64,000 nt of DNA from Siderastrea radians (lineage: Eukaryota; Cnidaria; Anthozoa; Scleractinia; Rhizangiidae). This document shows, in pieces, positions 1 to 14,910 of this stretch. The position numbers and the translations under genes were made by a program. Location of the stretch: NCBI GenBank assembly GCA_964017195.1, contig OZ024894.1, positions 6,999,537 to 7,063,536 of the forward strand. Direction: 5' to 3'. The notes beneath the pieces are model-generated. The model ran no database searches. It was not told where the DNA came from and saw only the letters and a list, made by a program, of their open reading frames with translations. Every line of letters begins with the position of its first letter. The stretch's first letter is position 1.

Positions 1-615
1 TGTGAACAACAAATTGGGCCAAAGATATGGCCTGTTTATATTTTCGGTTTTCGCCCATGAATCTGTTTACTAGATTGTGCTGTGCAGCTTCCATTTTCGC
101 TGCTGCCTTGGACTTGCTTGGAGAAGTGACCGTCTTCAGGTTCAAACAATGTGTTTTTTTGCGGGAAAAAAGTTGATTGCTCGCATAAATTATCTCCTGC
201 GTAACGCAAACTAACGAAGCGTTGTACCATGAAGAAAATAAATACTTGATTGTCGTTGTTTCTTTGTTTGTAAAACAAGACTTTTGAAAATTTCTTCTCT
301 TTAGTACAACTACCAGCTCCTAACGCAATTATACGAAACTGGGGGTAAGTATTTAACCACAGGGAAGCGACTTCCATCTGCTCCGTGCAACTGATTAATT
401 CCGGTCCTTATCATGTCACGAACGTCTATCGATCGAGCACCTCTGGAAATCCGCCAAGTCCAACAATAGAAGACTCCAGGCTGCGTTTGCTCCTTTGTTG
501 AAAGGTCGTACTCGGTGATCCTCAGTGCTTGAATGCTTCAGTTGAATGATTCTCTGACTGTTTTCTCGAATGCTTCAGTGAAACGTTTATAATCACAGAG
601 TTAACACGACAAACC
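1..615. other. 5' flank of the multicopper oxidase gene
   Basis: No coding exon recognised. This must hold the 5' UTR and promoter of the downstream gene, whose start codon is at 616. I saw no convincing TATA box, and candidate CAGTG iron-responsive loops near 521 and 570 lack a paired stem. Confidence 0.4.
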
Positions 616-3600
616 ATGAAGTGTGTGAATGTTATCTGCGTCTTGCTTTCTATTATTGTTTATACTGGAGCATCAAAGACACGGAAATACTACATTGCCG
701 CGGTAGAGAAAGAATGGGACTACGCTCCAAGCGGGTACAACAAAGTGAAAGGCGTTAAACTTGAAGATGACAGGTAAGAAAGTCATGGAATCACCGAAGT
801 TTCAGTTCGAAAATGGTTAGCAACATCAGACCGGCATTGAATTGCATTCTTCCGTTTGATTAGCCGGCGACAATACCGTATGACCTCGAACTGTCTGATA
901 AATTAAGTTATCTCTTGCAGAGTATTTCTCTTTTCGGTGTGGTTAATTACTAACGTCTCGTTCTTACGGACCATTCACTTGGTTGAGATACTGGAACGAT
1001 TCCTCTCTAAATACGAACATAATCTTGAAGATCGTTCCACTGTAAAATAATGCATAGGCCTTGCAGTTTGGCATGCGTTGTGTTAGATGCAAGTTGCGTT
1101 TCAGCAGGTTTCAGAAACGATTGCTGGAAGTATGTTTCTCAGTGATGGACGTTTATGTTTTGTGTAGCAAAACAGTGAGAGATAAATTGTTCAGAAAATT
1201 GTTTTTCTTTTCCTTATCTTTGTCTCCGAAAGTTTGTTTACACGATATAGCTACGACGCGTGGGTCGGGTCAAAAAGTACTCGGAAATATTGCATAAGTG
1301 ACAGAATTCCATACAGCTGAAAGGAAGTTGAACTATTGTGTGTCGCAACCTTGATATTGCATAACAGTTTTCCACTTTGAGAACCTTTTTTAAAACACAG
1401 AGAGTTGTATGCATCACATTTTTGTCGCAATTAAAACAAATAAACGAATAGAATTTATTTTTAAAAACTAGGCAAGAAATTCCTGAAATTGTGTACTCAG
1501 TAGAAAAAATACCATATTATGGGGTGCGTTGCTCCTCACCGTCAAGCGTGGGGTAAAACAACAGCGGAACGTTCCAGGCTTCGAATAGCACGCGTGACGA
1601 TCCAAATAACTTCTGAAAACTTATCTGCGCTTTTGAAATGTTTTAAGCTGCTTTACGAAGACCTAACAAAAAAAGGTGTTCCCTGTTTTCCACTTGATCA
1701 AGGGTCAGTCTTTCGGCCCTCTACGAATCATTTCTTCGCTCGGCCTCGGCCACTGGATGAAAAAAAAAAGCGTCGGACACGCATTAAGTTTTTTTTAGTA
1801 TGATTGCGGAAAGGTTTTCGGCAGTTTACAGTATGGCCAATTTGTCGTTCAGTGTTTGCAACAGATTACCACAAACTGAATTAGAAGGGGGGTTCAAAAG
1901 AGATATTGGCTGCCTATCTTGGAAGATAAAAAAAAGGTTTGTTATTACCCCACATACAGATTGGAAAAGACAGTTGCGTAATAAATAAATAAACAAAAAA
2001 TCACAGGCTGTAATTACAATGCTGTAAGTTACATACTATAAGTCGGTGAAGTATATGATCGTCTGGGTGAGTGTAGTCTTGATGGTGTAGTCTTGACGTT
2101 TCGACAACTTGAGTTAAAGTCATCATCAGAGTCACGTGACTTCCCTTCTGTTCGTAAGCGGATTAATTCGTCTTCTAAGATTAAGACAGCCATTCTTTTC
2201 ACTTTATATAGTGACGCTGCAGTCTTCACTACCAGAGGTAACCACACAATTGGACGTGTCTACAAAAAGGTTCTGTTTCGTGAGTACGAGGATGCTTCCT
2301 TCAACACGGAAAAACCCCACCCACCCTACCTGGGTTTCCTAGGACCCATACTCAAGGGCGAGGTCGGAGATACAATTGAGGTCCACTTCAAGAACAAGGC
2401 CAATGGAAACTTTTCAATGCATCCTCACGGGGTGTTTTACTTAAAGGACTCAGAAGGGGCCCTTTATGAGGACCAGACAAAGGGAGCTAATAAGAGGGAT
2501 GATCACGTGCCTTTTGGCGGCAGTCACGTGTACACGTGGAGGCTTACTCAAGACCACGCCCCAGCAGACGATGATGATGATTGTCTGACATGGATCTACC
2601 ATTCGCACGTGTTGCCTCATAAGGATATAAACACTGGACTGTTAGGTAAGGCTGATCAAAATTTGGTTTCAAGCAGTGCCCAGTATCTTTCCCTACAACT
2701 GTAATTAGGGAAACGCTTTGATGAAGACCAGGTGTATCTCCCTATATATAGTTGTGTAAACGGGCTTGGTGAAGACTAGGGCTCTTAACAAGAGTATAAA
2801 TTACACAGTCAAGAAGCCCAGTTCATTACAGTATAAATTTCATCTAGATAATTAACTTCAATAAGATGGCCGAAAGGATTACAGGGAAAAGATGTTGGAA
2901 AAACCAGACTTGAAGCGAAGACTGAGGAGCTCCCAACCTCCAGCTCTTTGCTTCGTTTCCATAGCCTGGCGAGTTGGAACATCTCTACTCTTGTGGGTTC
3001 GTTTGCTCGAACGTCGATTAACACTAATCCGGGATTTAAAGTTAGCGTGACAAAAAAGCTTTCCCTTGCTAATGTCAAGTTTGAAAGCAGCGGAAATATA
3101 GGGGAAAAATACACAAATCCAAATCGCCGGGCTGTAAAATGGAAGCTAACTGCCTAGCTAAGGGGTTAGTTTACGTGCCAAACCATTTTCATGCGCTCTA
3201 GTTAACACGCGCGAACACTTAACAATTATATACCGAAGGAGATAAATGGTGGTAGATGTCCACCTCGTTTCACCGACACTAAGGTGAATAATTGTTTCAG
3301 TACACAAGTGAATAGCCAGATTCCAAGTATCCATAGAAACCACTGACCTTCAAGTCGAAAATGTGATTGTACGGTGACCACACGACCTCAGCCTCTTCAA
3401 CGAAAAACATTTTATTATGCTAAGCAGTCATTCTCCCATTCCCAGCAAAAGAACATGCTTTGTGTGTCTTTTTGTTTAGCTTTCTTTTTTCTTTTTTTGT
3501 TTGTTATTGTTTTTGTTTTTGTTTTTCAGGTATACTACTGACTTGTAAAGCTGGAACTTTATCCCAAGATAAACCGAAAGGTGTAGACAAAGAGTTTGTA

Positions 3601-5211
3601 GGACTGTTCACCGTGCTTGATGAAAATGACAGTTGGCTTCTAGACGAAAACATCAAAACCTATTGTGGCGACCCAGCCGGAGTGGATAAAGAAAATGAAG
3701 ATTTTATGGAAAGCAACAAGATGCACGCCATAAACGGCTACTTCTACGGAAATCTGCCCGACTTGGAAATGTGCTTAGGAGATTCTGTCAGCTGGCATTT
3801 GGCTGGGATTGGAAATGAAGTGGATATTCATACGGGTGAGTCGGTAGAAATTTTCTTAACCCTTGAAGCCCCAATGGTGACGAGCATCCAATTTCTCCTT
3901 ACAATATCCCTACTTGATCAAACATACATAAAGGAAATGATCACCAAATATGCAATGTCTAGATATTTGTGCAAATTCTCCCAACTAGCACCTTAGGAAA
4001 TATATGGAGAACACTGAGGAGAATATGCATATTGATATTGGGGCTTAAAGGGTTAACTAAAACGAACAAACAAAGGCACGGCGTAACGAATGAGCAAGTG
4101 AATGAAGGGATGGACGAGCGAGAGAAGGAATGGATAAGAAAACAAGCGAATAAGGGAATTACAGAACGAACTAACAGTTGGACGAAAGTTCCAACAGACA
4201 AAGGAGTGATTAATGAACGGAGCAACGAATGGACGACGGACGGACGGACGGACGGACGGATGGATGGATGGATGGATGGATGAGTAAGAGGGTGGATAGA
4301 ATATGGTTGTTGAGTAGTGAGAGAGTTAATACGTGCCTGCGTGTAAATGAGTGAGTGGGTGGGTGGGTGGGTGAGTGAGTGAGTAAGTGAGTGAGTGAGT
4401 GAGTGAGTGACTTTGAAACAGCAAGAACTAATGGGTAAACAAGAATAAACGACTGCTGGCCTCCTTAAAGAGTTAAGAGACAGAATGTTGCAATACCTTT
4501 CATTGTTTGCTCAATTTGTGCTCATACAGCTTATTTCCACGGACAATCCTTCACTGTTGACGGCCATCGCAAAGACGTCGCTTCTCTGCTACCTGCCACT
4601 TTCGTGACGGCTTCTATGAAGGCCTTAAATCCCGGCACGTGGATGCTTAACTGCCTTGTTAACGATCATTATAACGCCGGTATGTACGCCTTGTTCAACG
4701 TCACAAAGTGTGACGGAAAAAGTGGTCACGTGCCAGCTGTAAGCGGCGGGAAAACGCGGACGTACTACATTGCGGCAAACGAGATGCTGTGGAATTATGG
4801 GCCGACTGGAATGAACGACATGGATGGAGAGAGTCTAACAAAAGCAGATAGGTATAAGACAATATTACTCTCCGGTCAGGCTCTCTCTTTTTGATGGCAA
4901 TCTGGGATTTGTAGAGAAAGTTTGCTGATTCGTTATCTCCCCCAATCTAAACTTCTGCCACAGATTGAAGAATGCTAGCGCAATGTCTGTATATCAGTGA
5001 TTTACCAAATAAGCCTCTGATACCAAACAAAAGGTATTGATCAATTTAGCTTGTTAGTTACGTCCACAAAATTGATGAAGTGTCCACGAGCTCCGAATTT
5101 CGTGCCTAAACGTTCTTCGATAAAAGATAATTTTAAAAAAATCGATATCGTTATACTGATCTTCTATATAAGTTACAGTACCTCTAAACCAGAGCATATT
5201 TTTAAGCTCAT

Positions 5212-5255
<44 letters not shown>

Positions 5256-8200
5256 CATAAAATAAAACAAATAAATCGTTGAAGGGGTGGGAGGTGACAG
5301 TTTTATCCTTTTAATAAGTTTATGAAGTTTTAATGCCCATTAGAAATCAATTAATTATTGACCAATTTGTGGCAGCATTACCAAGAATGAAAAGATAAAT
5401 CACCCTTCCTTTGTGGATTGATATGTCAACTCTGTCACGTTTGCTTCTCTTTCCATATATAGCGACTCGGCGGTTTTCTTTGCTCAAGGTGACCAGAGGA
5501 TTGGAGGGACATACCTCAAAGCAATTTACGAGGAATATACTGACAAAAACTTTAGAACTAAAAAGAAGAAGCCCGAACATCTTGGCTTCCTGGGGCCGGT
5601 CATTCGAGCGGAAGTCGGTGATGTGATAGAGGTGGTCTTCAAGAATAGCGTAAGAGAAAATAACTCTTAGATTTAGCATAGGAGAGTCTTAAGAGACAGT
5701 TATCTTAACTAAGGCAAACGGCTTCTCAGTGGCGGCTGTAAATGTAAGGCTGGGGGACGAGTTTCAAACCTCTGTCCCCAAAAATCGCTAATCTTGTACT
5801 AAGTGCGAGCCGGTCCAATACGATCATTTCAGTTTCCTGGAAGTGCATTTTATTTTTAATTTGTCTTTATTTGTATTCTCGCACAGGCCAGCCATAACTA
5901 TAGCATCCAGCCACATGGAGTTTTCTTCAACAAGTCAAACGAGGGAGCCTTGTACCAAGATCACACATCCGGGGCTCAAAAGGCCGACGATATTGTACGA
6001 CCAGGCCAGATTTACACTTATCGGTGGACTGTGCCCGAGCAAGTTGGTCCGACCAGTGCTGACGCTCAGTGTGTCACGTGGTTGTATTATTCCAGTGTGG
6101 ATCCTGTCAAGGATACTTACTCTGGTGAGCCCACGCATATTTTTAGCCAGCGGAGCATTGTTCGATTGGGTTACAAGTACATCACAACGAGGCTTTCTGG
6201 GAAATAAAGCAGATAAACTCTACGGTTTATTCCCCAGACTCCTTGCCAATGACATCCATTGTTTCAAACTGGATTTCAATATATAAAAATTGGGCTTTAT
6301 GGCGTCTTTTCGTAGTTTCAACACATTTGTCCAACAATTTCAACGTCTTAGCTGACATGTCACAGCTATTCCCATTTCTCATTTATTCATCTAATGATGT
6401 GGGGTTTTCTTGTGAGTACTTGTTCTCATTGTTGCATAGCCTGCGTGGCAGGCGCCGAAATGTGAGGGAGAGGGGGCAAGTCTTCGCAAGCGAGAAGCGC
6501 GAGAGGAAGGAGGAGGGGGCTGCTTTCTCCACTCCCTCTCCTAATTGGTGTATTGCAATTTTTGTAGACCGCGTGGTATGCAGGCTACATTTTGTTTTAG
6601 CCCCTGTGATGATAACTTTGTTTTCAGAAGCCAGTATCGAGCCAGTTTTCATATGGGAACATTTCTAAAACCTTTGTTGTGTTGTTTCACTGGCAGGTTT
6701 ATTCGGTCCCCTGCTAACTTGCAAGAAGGGATCACTGAATAATGACAACACGCAGAAAAACATCAACAAAGAATTTGTGCTGCTGTTCACCGTCACAGAT
6801 GAAAGCGAATCCTGGTATCACGATGAAAACAAGAAAAGAGCCAACAGGCCGGAGCAGATCAACGATGGTACAGTAGTTTACTACTGATACAAAAAATGTT
6901 ACAGTTAGATTGTCGCTTTCTGCGCAGAAGGCCGTTAAAGAGGAACCGATGGAGTCTTAATACGATTTTCGATGAAAAAATTGTGATTTTCAAAGAAAAA
7001 AGAGCTTTAACCGATTTTATAAAAGCGAGAGACGATAAAGGGGTAAGAGAGCTACTCCCCCTTATAGGCCGTATCCCTATCCTAATCCCTCTTATAACGT
7101 AATTAACAAATAACTTATTAAAGCAACTACTCTAAATTTTGGTAGCAATATAGAACTCGTCATCCTGTAAAATTTCATGATTTTAATGTTTCCAACTTTG
7201 ACATTTTTCGCCGGTAAAATGACGGCACAAAGTAGGCGCCAAAGTTTGTTTTTAGTATTATGTGATATCTTATGTCGGTTTCTGAATGACCTTGTTACAA
7301 AAATCTCAAAACTGAAAAAAAAGTTAATGAAATATGTTTATCCACTCAAAAGATATAACGTTTTGAAATTTGAATTTTGTTACTAAAAATGACTTTAGAG
7401 GGATTAGGATGGGAATAGGGCCTATATGGGAGATAACTCTCTTACCCCGTCATCTTCTCTTGATGGAAGACAAAAGGGAAGGATTTGAAATAGTTTGAAA
7501 TGTCAGCCGTCTCCTCCCCCTAACCCACGGGGGGGGGGGGGGAGGGTGGCAAACCAAAGCCAAAGACACCATGTAATATTAATTTCTGTGCACTAGAATC
7601 AGCCATTTTTAACAGAACAGGAGAATTATTTTCTGGCATCCATTGATCCAAATGTGTTTTCAACCTTTGAAAGCCATGCTAAACATAGATGATAGTGTCC
7701 CTCCGCTGGGTTCGTTCTGGCTAGAGCAGTCAACCATAAAGGTTTACACACGCACCGTAAAATGCCGGTGATTAATTTGCCTTATATCAGTGGGTATCGT
7801 CGTGAGTGTTAGTGGCCGACCGAGGGTATATTTTGATTTGGGCTCTCGCTTCTTGTAAGCATCTGAGAAGATTTAAACTTGATAGGAGTGCACAAGACTC
7901 CATAAATATTGCGCAATGTTATGCAGTTTTTTCCTCATTTCATCCGCTTTCTGCCACCTTGAAAATCCCATCCCCTACGTTCTCTCCCCCCCCCCCCGCC
8001 ACAAGAGTGGAACAGAGTTCGCAGTCGACAGAAAGCAGGACTTTCAAATCGCATCAACTCTATTTGTTTCTCCTCCTAATTAGAACATATAAGTATTTCA
8101 GTAAACAGTGTATATTGTTGTGAATCTTTCAGACGATGAAGATTACCGGGAAAGCAATAAGATGCACGGTGTTAACGGATTCCTCTACGCCAATCTTCCT

Positions 8201-11200
8201 GGACTGGATATGTGCTTAGGCGACACTGTTTCTTGGCATTTGATTGGTTTAGGAAATGAAGTGGACATGCATACAGCGTACTTCTACGGAAATACTTTTA
8301 TGCATGACGGCAACGTGAAGGATACACTGAGCCTGTTACCAGGTATCGTGCATTAAAGGGGGGAGATCTGGCGTTGTTGCTAAGGGATTTTTGTGGATCA
8401 TATTTTGTCAAACACTGTTTTGCAGCGCTACGTTGTTGAAATGTATGAGGATGAACATCTGAACTTCAAAACTCGACATTGCGCGTGCGTACCTGTGCCA
8501 GTCCCCAACCGCGCATTAGAAATAAAAATCCCTAAAACTCGGAGGAAACTAGGCGAAGCCCCGGTTTTTTTTCGCAAATCGGAGATAATCCAGCCTTCTT
8601 TATAATCTGAGGTATGCAATTACAAATATTATAAAGAATAGAAGAACTACAGCACAAAATGTATAAACAGACATGCTAATGTCGTCATAACTTATAATAA
8701 TGCGAAGTTCTAAAAATTGATGCTTCAAATTTTGCATATGAATCGTTAAATGTTGGCATTATTAATTTTCAATAACCAAAACTGTATGCCGTTTGAGCTT
8801 AAAGGGGCTACGTCACGAGGATTTTGCTATTCTAGGTCAATTCTGTACTAAAATCATTACCTAGTGCCTTAAATCATACACAAAGTGCTCCTGTAAAACC
8901 ATGAGAAAGATGTCAAATGAATTTTATTAGGGAGAGCTAACCATAATAATTTTTTGGTGATTTTTGAGAACATAGCATCAAAACTTGAAAAAATTGGCCA
9001 ATTTTTTCAAGTTGCAATCCATTTCCATCCTTGCCATCGGTAGCAACAGACAACAGGAAACAGTTTCAGTGCTTTAAGATAGTCTTTAATAACAAAGCTA
9101 GATCATTATTTTTGGAATTCAATTGATGCGAAGACACTTTTGAGCTTTTTAAAAAGATACTAAAGTAGCGTGACATAGCCCCTTTAAGCGTTTTTTTCTG
9201 TTCAGGTCACGTGACTTACCAAATATGGCTGTGACTTGAAAAACTTGAAAGCCGTTCCCATGGAACAAACGTTGCCCGTCAAGCAGCTTATCCATGAAGT
9301 TAGGGTTTCCAAGATATGATGGTTAGAAACTTCCTGTAGCAATAATATGGTGGTTAAGAGTCTCCCCCCTTAAACAGCCGAAAGTGACGGCTTATATCAC
9401 TTTCAAAATTTTACTTTTTTCGTTTTGCTGGAATAGTCACGAAATAGATTGGCATTAATTGTGATTCTCAATAAATTGGTTGTAATTTATACATGATTAA
9501 CATCCATAGTGAAAGCATTTTCCCAAGTTTATCTTCAATATTATCATTTATTTTACTTCAGGGTTATTTGCAACGTTGAAAATGACCCCAGATAACGCGG
9601 GCGAATGGGCGCTAGTCTGTCGAACCAACGATCATTATTCAGCGGGAATGCAGGCAAAGTACACTGTCCGAGAGAATTGTGGGAAGGGTTCGCCCGTGAC
9701 GCAGTCTGGGATTCCTCGTCGGTATTATATCGCAGCAGTCGAGGTGGAATGGGACTACGCTCCTACTGGAGAAGATGTGTTAGGAGGAATGCCATTGGAC
9801 AAGAGCGAGTCAGTATACTTACTTACACACCTGTACATACTAAAAACTGGACTAAGCGGAAGACAAGTAGATCTTTCTTTGAAGTTGCAGTCGCACTGAA
9901 TTAAATTGGATCAAAGTAAGGAAAGCGAAAAATGAATACCATCGCCAAAACTGAACAACTTTTCTTGATGTAATTTTGCATTTTTCCCTCACGTAAGGTA
10001 CTGATTCAGTCGAGAAATTTTAATTAACAGTTAAAAACAATCCTTTGTATCACTGGGATTGTACCCGTACCCCGGTGATATAAATGTGATATTAATGTGG
10101 AGAAAAATGCTGCGATGGTATAATAAAACGTACTTCAGGAAAGTACTGCTCAATAGTTTTCAGTTGAGTGTCAGACTTTAGGATTTCATCCAGAGACACA
10201 AAAGTTAGAACCACCTTGTACAGCATAATAAATAGTACCACCGGAAAGTACTGCTCAATAGCTTTCAGTTGAGTGTCACACTTGAGGATTTCATCCACAG
10301 ACACAAAAGTTAGCATCACCTTGTACAGCATAATAAACAGTACCACAAGAAAGTACGGCTGAGTAGCTTTCATTTGAATGGTCGCACTTTTGGATTTCAT
10401 CCACAGACTTAAAAGTTAGAACCACCTTGTACAACATAAACAGCACCACAGGAAAGTACTGCGCAATAGCTTTCATTTGAATGGTCAAACTTTAGGACTT
10501 CATCCACAGACTCACAACTTCGAACCACCTTGTAGAGCATAACAAACATCACCACAGGAAAGTACTGCTCAGTAGCTTCATGTGAATGGTCACACTTTAG
10601 GACTTCATCCACAGACTCAAAACTTAGAACCACCTTGTACAGCATAATAAACAGCACCACAGAAAAGTACTGCTCAGTAGCTTTCATGTGAATGGTCACA
10701 CTTTCAAAGGATTCATTCACAGAGTTACCTGTTAGAATCTCCTTAATTGGTTTACAGATTCAAAAGTAACACCATTTTGTACAGCATAATAAACAGTACC
10801 AAAGGATCCCTGCAATTTTAGTTTGAGCGATTATTCTTCGGGATTCAAATGTCAATCCACTTTGCGGAAGCGATTGATCTCGGAGGTTTGTGGAGATTCC
10901 ATTTTAAAATTGATTTCAGTTTAATGCGACCTGTTGCAATTCCGTTTCAGTGAAGCAAAAACGTTCACTGTAAATGGAGACCAGCGAATTGGCCGAAAGT
11001 ATAAGAAAGTCGTGTACCGTGAATACAATAGCGCCCAGTTTAAAGTACAGAAAAAGAGGACCGCGGCTGAAAAGCACCTGGGGGTACTGGGTCCGATGCT
11101 ACACGCGGAAGTTGGAGATACGATCGAGGTGGTGTTCAAGAACAAGGCTTCCAGGAGATTTTCTATGCATCCGCACGGACTTTATTACAGGTATATAACA

Positions 11201-14200
11201 AATAAGTGTTTAGTTAGTTTGTCGCAACTTGTTCTCGCTTTCAAAGTTTCTAGGCCAAACCTCTTTCTCACAAGCTTGAAATGAAAACGTCAACCACAGC
11301 AAAAAGCTTTTAATAAAGAAAGATGGCAAATTTTAAGCTCGGCGAAGAAATAAAAAACGTAGAATATTCATTACGTCACGAGCTTGGGATAAAGACAATT
11401 CGAGTCCCGGACGGGAATCGAACCCATGACCTCCCGCTCATCTGTCGGATGCTACTGAGCTACTGGGAGACTCATAGGTCGCCACGCGTCTCCCAGTAGC
11501 TTAGTGGTTAGAGCGTCCGACGGGGTACTGTTACAAGAGGAGAATAAAACGAATTAAAAACAAGAAAGAGAACAAGGAGAGGAATTGCAGGAAAAGGAAC
11601 AGAACAGGGGACAATAACAAGAAAATCAGCAACAGCAAGACCCCAACGACAATTTCCCATCAAACGAAAGCATCATGACCCAGTTCACGGGAGCGTCGTC
11701 GTTTATCGTACGTGTTGTTGTTGTTCTCGTTGTTGCTGCTGCTGTTGCTGTTTCTGTTCTTATTATTATTGTTTTTGTAAAGAAATGTAGTCTCCTCCTC
11801 CTCTTTCTCCTTCTTCTTCTTGTTTCAGCAAGGGGAACGAGGGCTCGAACTACAAGGACGGTACAACAGGCGCCAGTAAAGTTGATAATGCTGTGGAACC
11901 CGGTAAACTGTATAAATACACCTGGAAGGTTCCGGAACGTGCGGGGCCAGGACCGAACGGTTCCTCGTGCGCCACATGGGCCTACTACTCAGATGTAAAC
12001 CCAATAAAGGACACTAATAGCGGACTCGTGGGACCCCTGATAGTCTGCAAAAAGGTTAGGATGAAAAAATCGGTTAAAACGTTTTTCTGAACGCTTTGAT
12101 AAGTTAGGTTAGTCACTTATTCATTCGTGTATTACTGTAACACGGAGCAATACGAACCAATAAGAGGGGTACGCGAAGCAGTGCAATGGGGTATGTAATA
12201 TATTTATTTTTTTCTCAGCGCGTGAGCGGGCAAGATGAACCAAATCCTGCAATCTAATTGGTTCCGGGAGCGGGCGGAATTTTCCGATCTTGACCGCGGT
12301 CAACGGAACGTCAATAACAAAAAATTTGTAATGGGTTTTTAAAACCTTTAAAATCTTTAAAACGTTCTCCGAAACTTAGAATTCTGAAATTTTTTGTACA
12401 TTGTCGTTAAAAACTTTCTTTCCAAAATTTCTTGTTAAAATACCGAAGGTTGTACAATGTAAATCGCCTCTACCCTTTCGACAAACATTTGAGTAAATCG
12501 AGCAGGAGTTAGCTACATGTATCGAAATTTGGGAAAATACAGGGGTTTCTTTTAGTTATATTGCTTCCTGTGATTTCTGAGTTTTAACAGAGTAAAAAAG
12601 CGTATTTTGCTGCTCTGGTGTCACAAACGGCTTCGTTTCATGGTTCATTTTACGCGTGCTTGCAAAACGTTGCTTTCCGAAAACAACAAGACACGTTTAA
12701 CTTTTGAAAAACAACAAGAAAAAAATAAAAATATTATTTGCCGGCCTTGGTCGGTCCGTATTGAGAAAAACTGTGCCCTCGGTCTTGAGCACGGCCCTCG
12801 GCCTGCGGCCTCGGGCCGTACTCAAGACCTCTGGCACAGTTTTTCTCAATACGGACCTCCCGGCCGGCAAATAATATATATATACGAAACCAGTGGATAG
12901 TGTTTTTTCGCGCGCTGTAGCCTGTTCCAGGCGTTCAGATGGTGGCGCGGAAATGGTAAATGTTGAGAGCGGAGAAAAAACGGGAAGAGACAGGCTACAC
13001 GCGCTCTAATTGGTTGCTCAAGTTCGTGTTAGTATTTGCGCGCTCGGCAAATATCCACCAGTATTCACCTCCACTTCGGTGAATAATAGTTAGCTACACT
13101 AGGAAATATAACACGTTTGCGTAACGTCTTAAACAGCATGGGAAACGAATCGTTTATGGTGTGACAAGTTCTGTTGCGCTGGAAAGTGTCAGTCTTATTT
13201 ACCCTGGTCCTTTTCTGATAATTAGTATTTATTTTCCCTTCTAGTAAAATGAAATTTGTAGCAAGTGCACGGGTGCTTTAGTGCCTAGTTTAATTTGTCT
13301 TACTCTTTTAGTCTTACTCTTCTAACCTCTTTTAGTCTTACTCTTCTAACCCCTCCCCCTAAGCTGGGTGTGTGAAGGTTCGATCCGGTCTTCTAGTAGA
13401 AAGAAGCTGTTACCTCTAAAATTGTGTGTGAGAAGTTCACACGTTTTTGTCTCTTTTTCATGTATTATTGTTATCGTTACAGACTCGCGAATATCTTTGA
13501 AGGGGAGGGGGGGGGGGGCACTCTAGGCCCTTTTTAACCATCTTCTAGAATGAAGCTTGCATGTGCTGAGTTCTCCAACTTCCTCACTAGGGTAAACTGA
13601 CAGACGCAAACACCAGAAAAGATGTAGATCGAGAATACGCGCTAATGTTCACCGTCCTTGACGAAAATGAGAGCTGGTACTTAGACGAAAACATCGATAA
13701 ATACTGCAAAAAGCCAGGAAACAAAGATACGCTGAAAGGAGACGAAGACTTCCAAGAAAGCAACAAAATGCATGGAATCAATGGATTCGTGTTCGGCAAC
13801 TTGAAGGGTTTGGAGATGTACCAGAAGGAGATAGTGGACTGGTACCTAGTTGGTATTGGAAACGAGGTTGATATGCACACGGTTCATTTTCACGGACAAA
13901 CATTTCTTCACGTAAGTAGCATTGAAATATATGAATGGCTTAGGTTTGTAGTTGTTGTGAAGTAAAAATAGGATGATAGGTAAATGATTCGAGGCATAAA
14001 ATCTCTCTTCTTTAGTTGGCACTACAGTTCTGTCGCCGAATTACCCCCGCCCCCTGAGTGGTTGGAAGGTCTTTAGATCCCTTGAAAGGTGCGCCAGGGT
14101 ATAGGGTTAAAATTCCGTTTTGCAATCTCCATCGACGTTTTCCGGTTTTGAACTATTTTATATAGAAACGTGTTGCTTACCACCGAGAAGACGTGTACGA

Positions 14201-14814
14201 CCTCTTCCCAGGAGTCTTCGCAACCGTTGAGATGATTCCGGACAGTGTGGGAGACTGGATGCTTCATTGTCACGTGAATGATCACATGACCGGCGGCATG
14301 GAGACGGTTTACTCTGTTTATGGTAACTTTTTTTGTCATATAATTATGTTTGGAAACAATGGAAAATCAGTGAACCACAAAAAATATTCATGGCATTTAA
14401 TAGTTATAATAAATGAATAAATAAATGAATAAATAAATAAATAAATAACTAAGGATGAAATGAACGAATAAGTGACTGACTGACTGGCCGACCAACTGAC
14501 TGAGAGACTGGCTGATTCTTTGACTGACTAACTGGCTGACTGACTGACTGTCTGACTGACTGACTGACTGACTGACTGACTGACTGACTGACTGACTGAC
14601 TGACTGACTGACTGACTGACTGACTGACTGGCTGACTGACTGACTACACAAAAGTTTGGTAGGGTAAATAAGGTAAATTGGCCACCGTAAAGAGATTGAA
14701 AGCTGACGCTCTGACGGGGGGCTAACGCTCGAAACGTCAGCTTTCAATCTCTTTATGGTGGCCAATTTACCTTATCAACTCATTTCATAAATCCAAAATT
14801 TTGTGTTTCACCTG

Positions 14815-14850
<36 letters not shown>

Positions 14851-14872
14851 ACCCTCTTGCTTGACTGACTTA

Positions 14873-14910
<38 letters not shown>

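Noticed and set aside
515..590. CAGTG motifs upstream of the ferroxidase as iron-responsive elements
   Set aside because: Bases on either side do not form the required 5-bp upper stem with bulged C.
10092..10720. Overlapping minus-strand ORFs as a repeat protein gene
   Set aside because: They are satellite units in changing frames with no start, splice or family support; kept only as a finding.
11675..11998. Plus-strand 107-codon ORF with Val/Leu-rich start
   Set aside because: The first half is a GTT/CTT microsatellite intron; the rest is an off-frame reading of ferroxidase exon 11.
14397..14765. 122-codon minus-strand ORF
   Set aside because: It is the (GACT)n microsatellite read as Ser/Gln/Val repeats.
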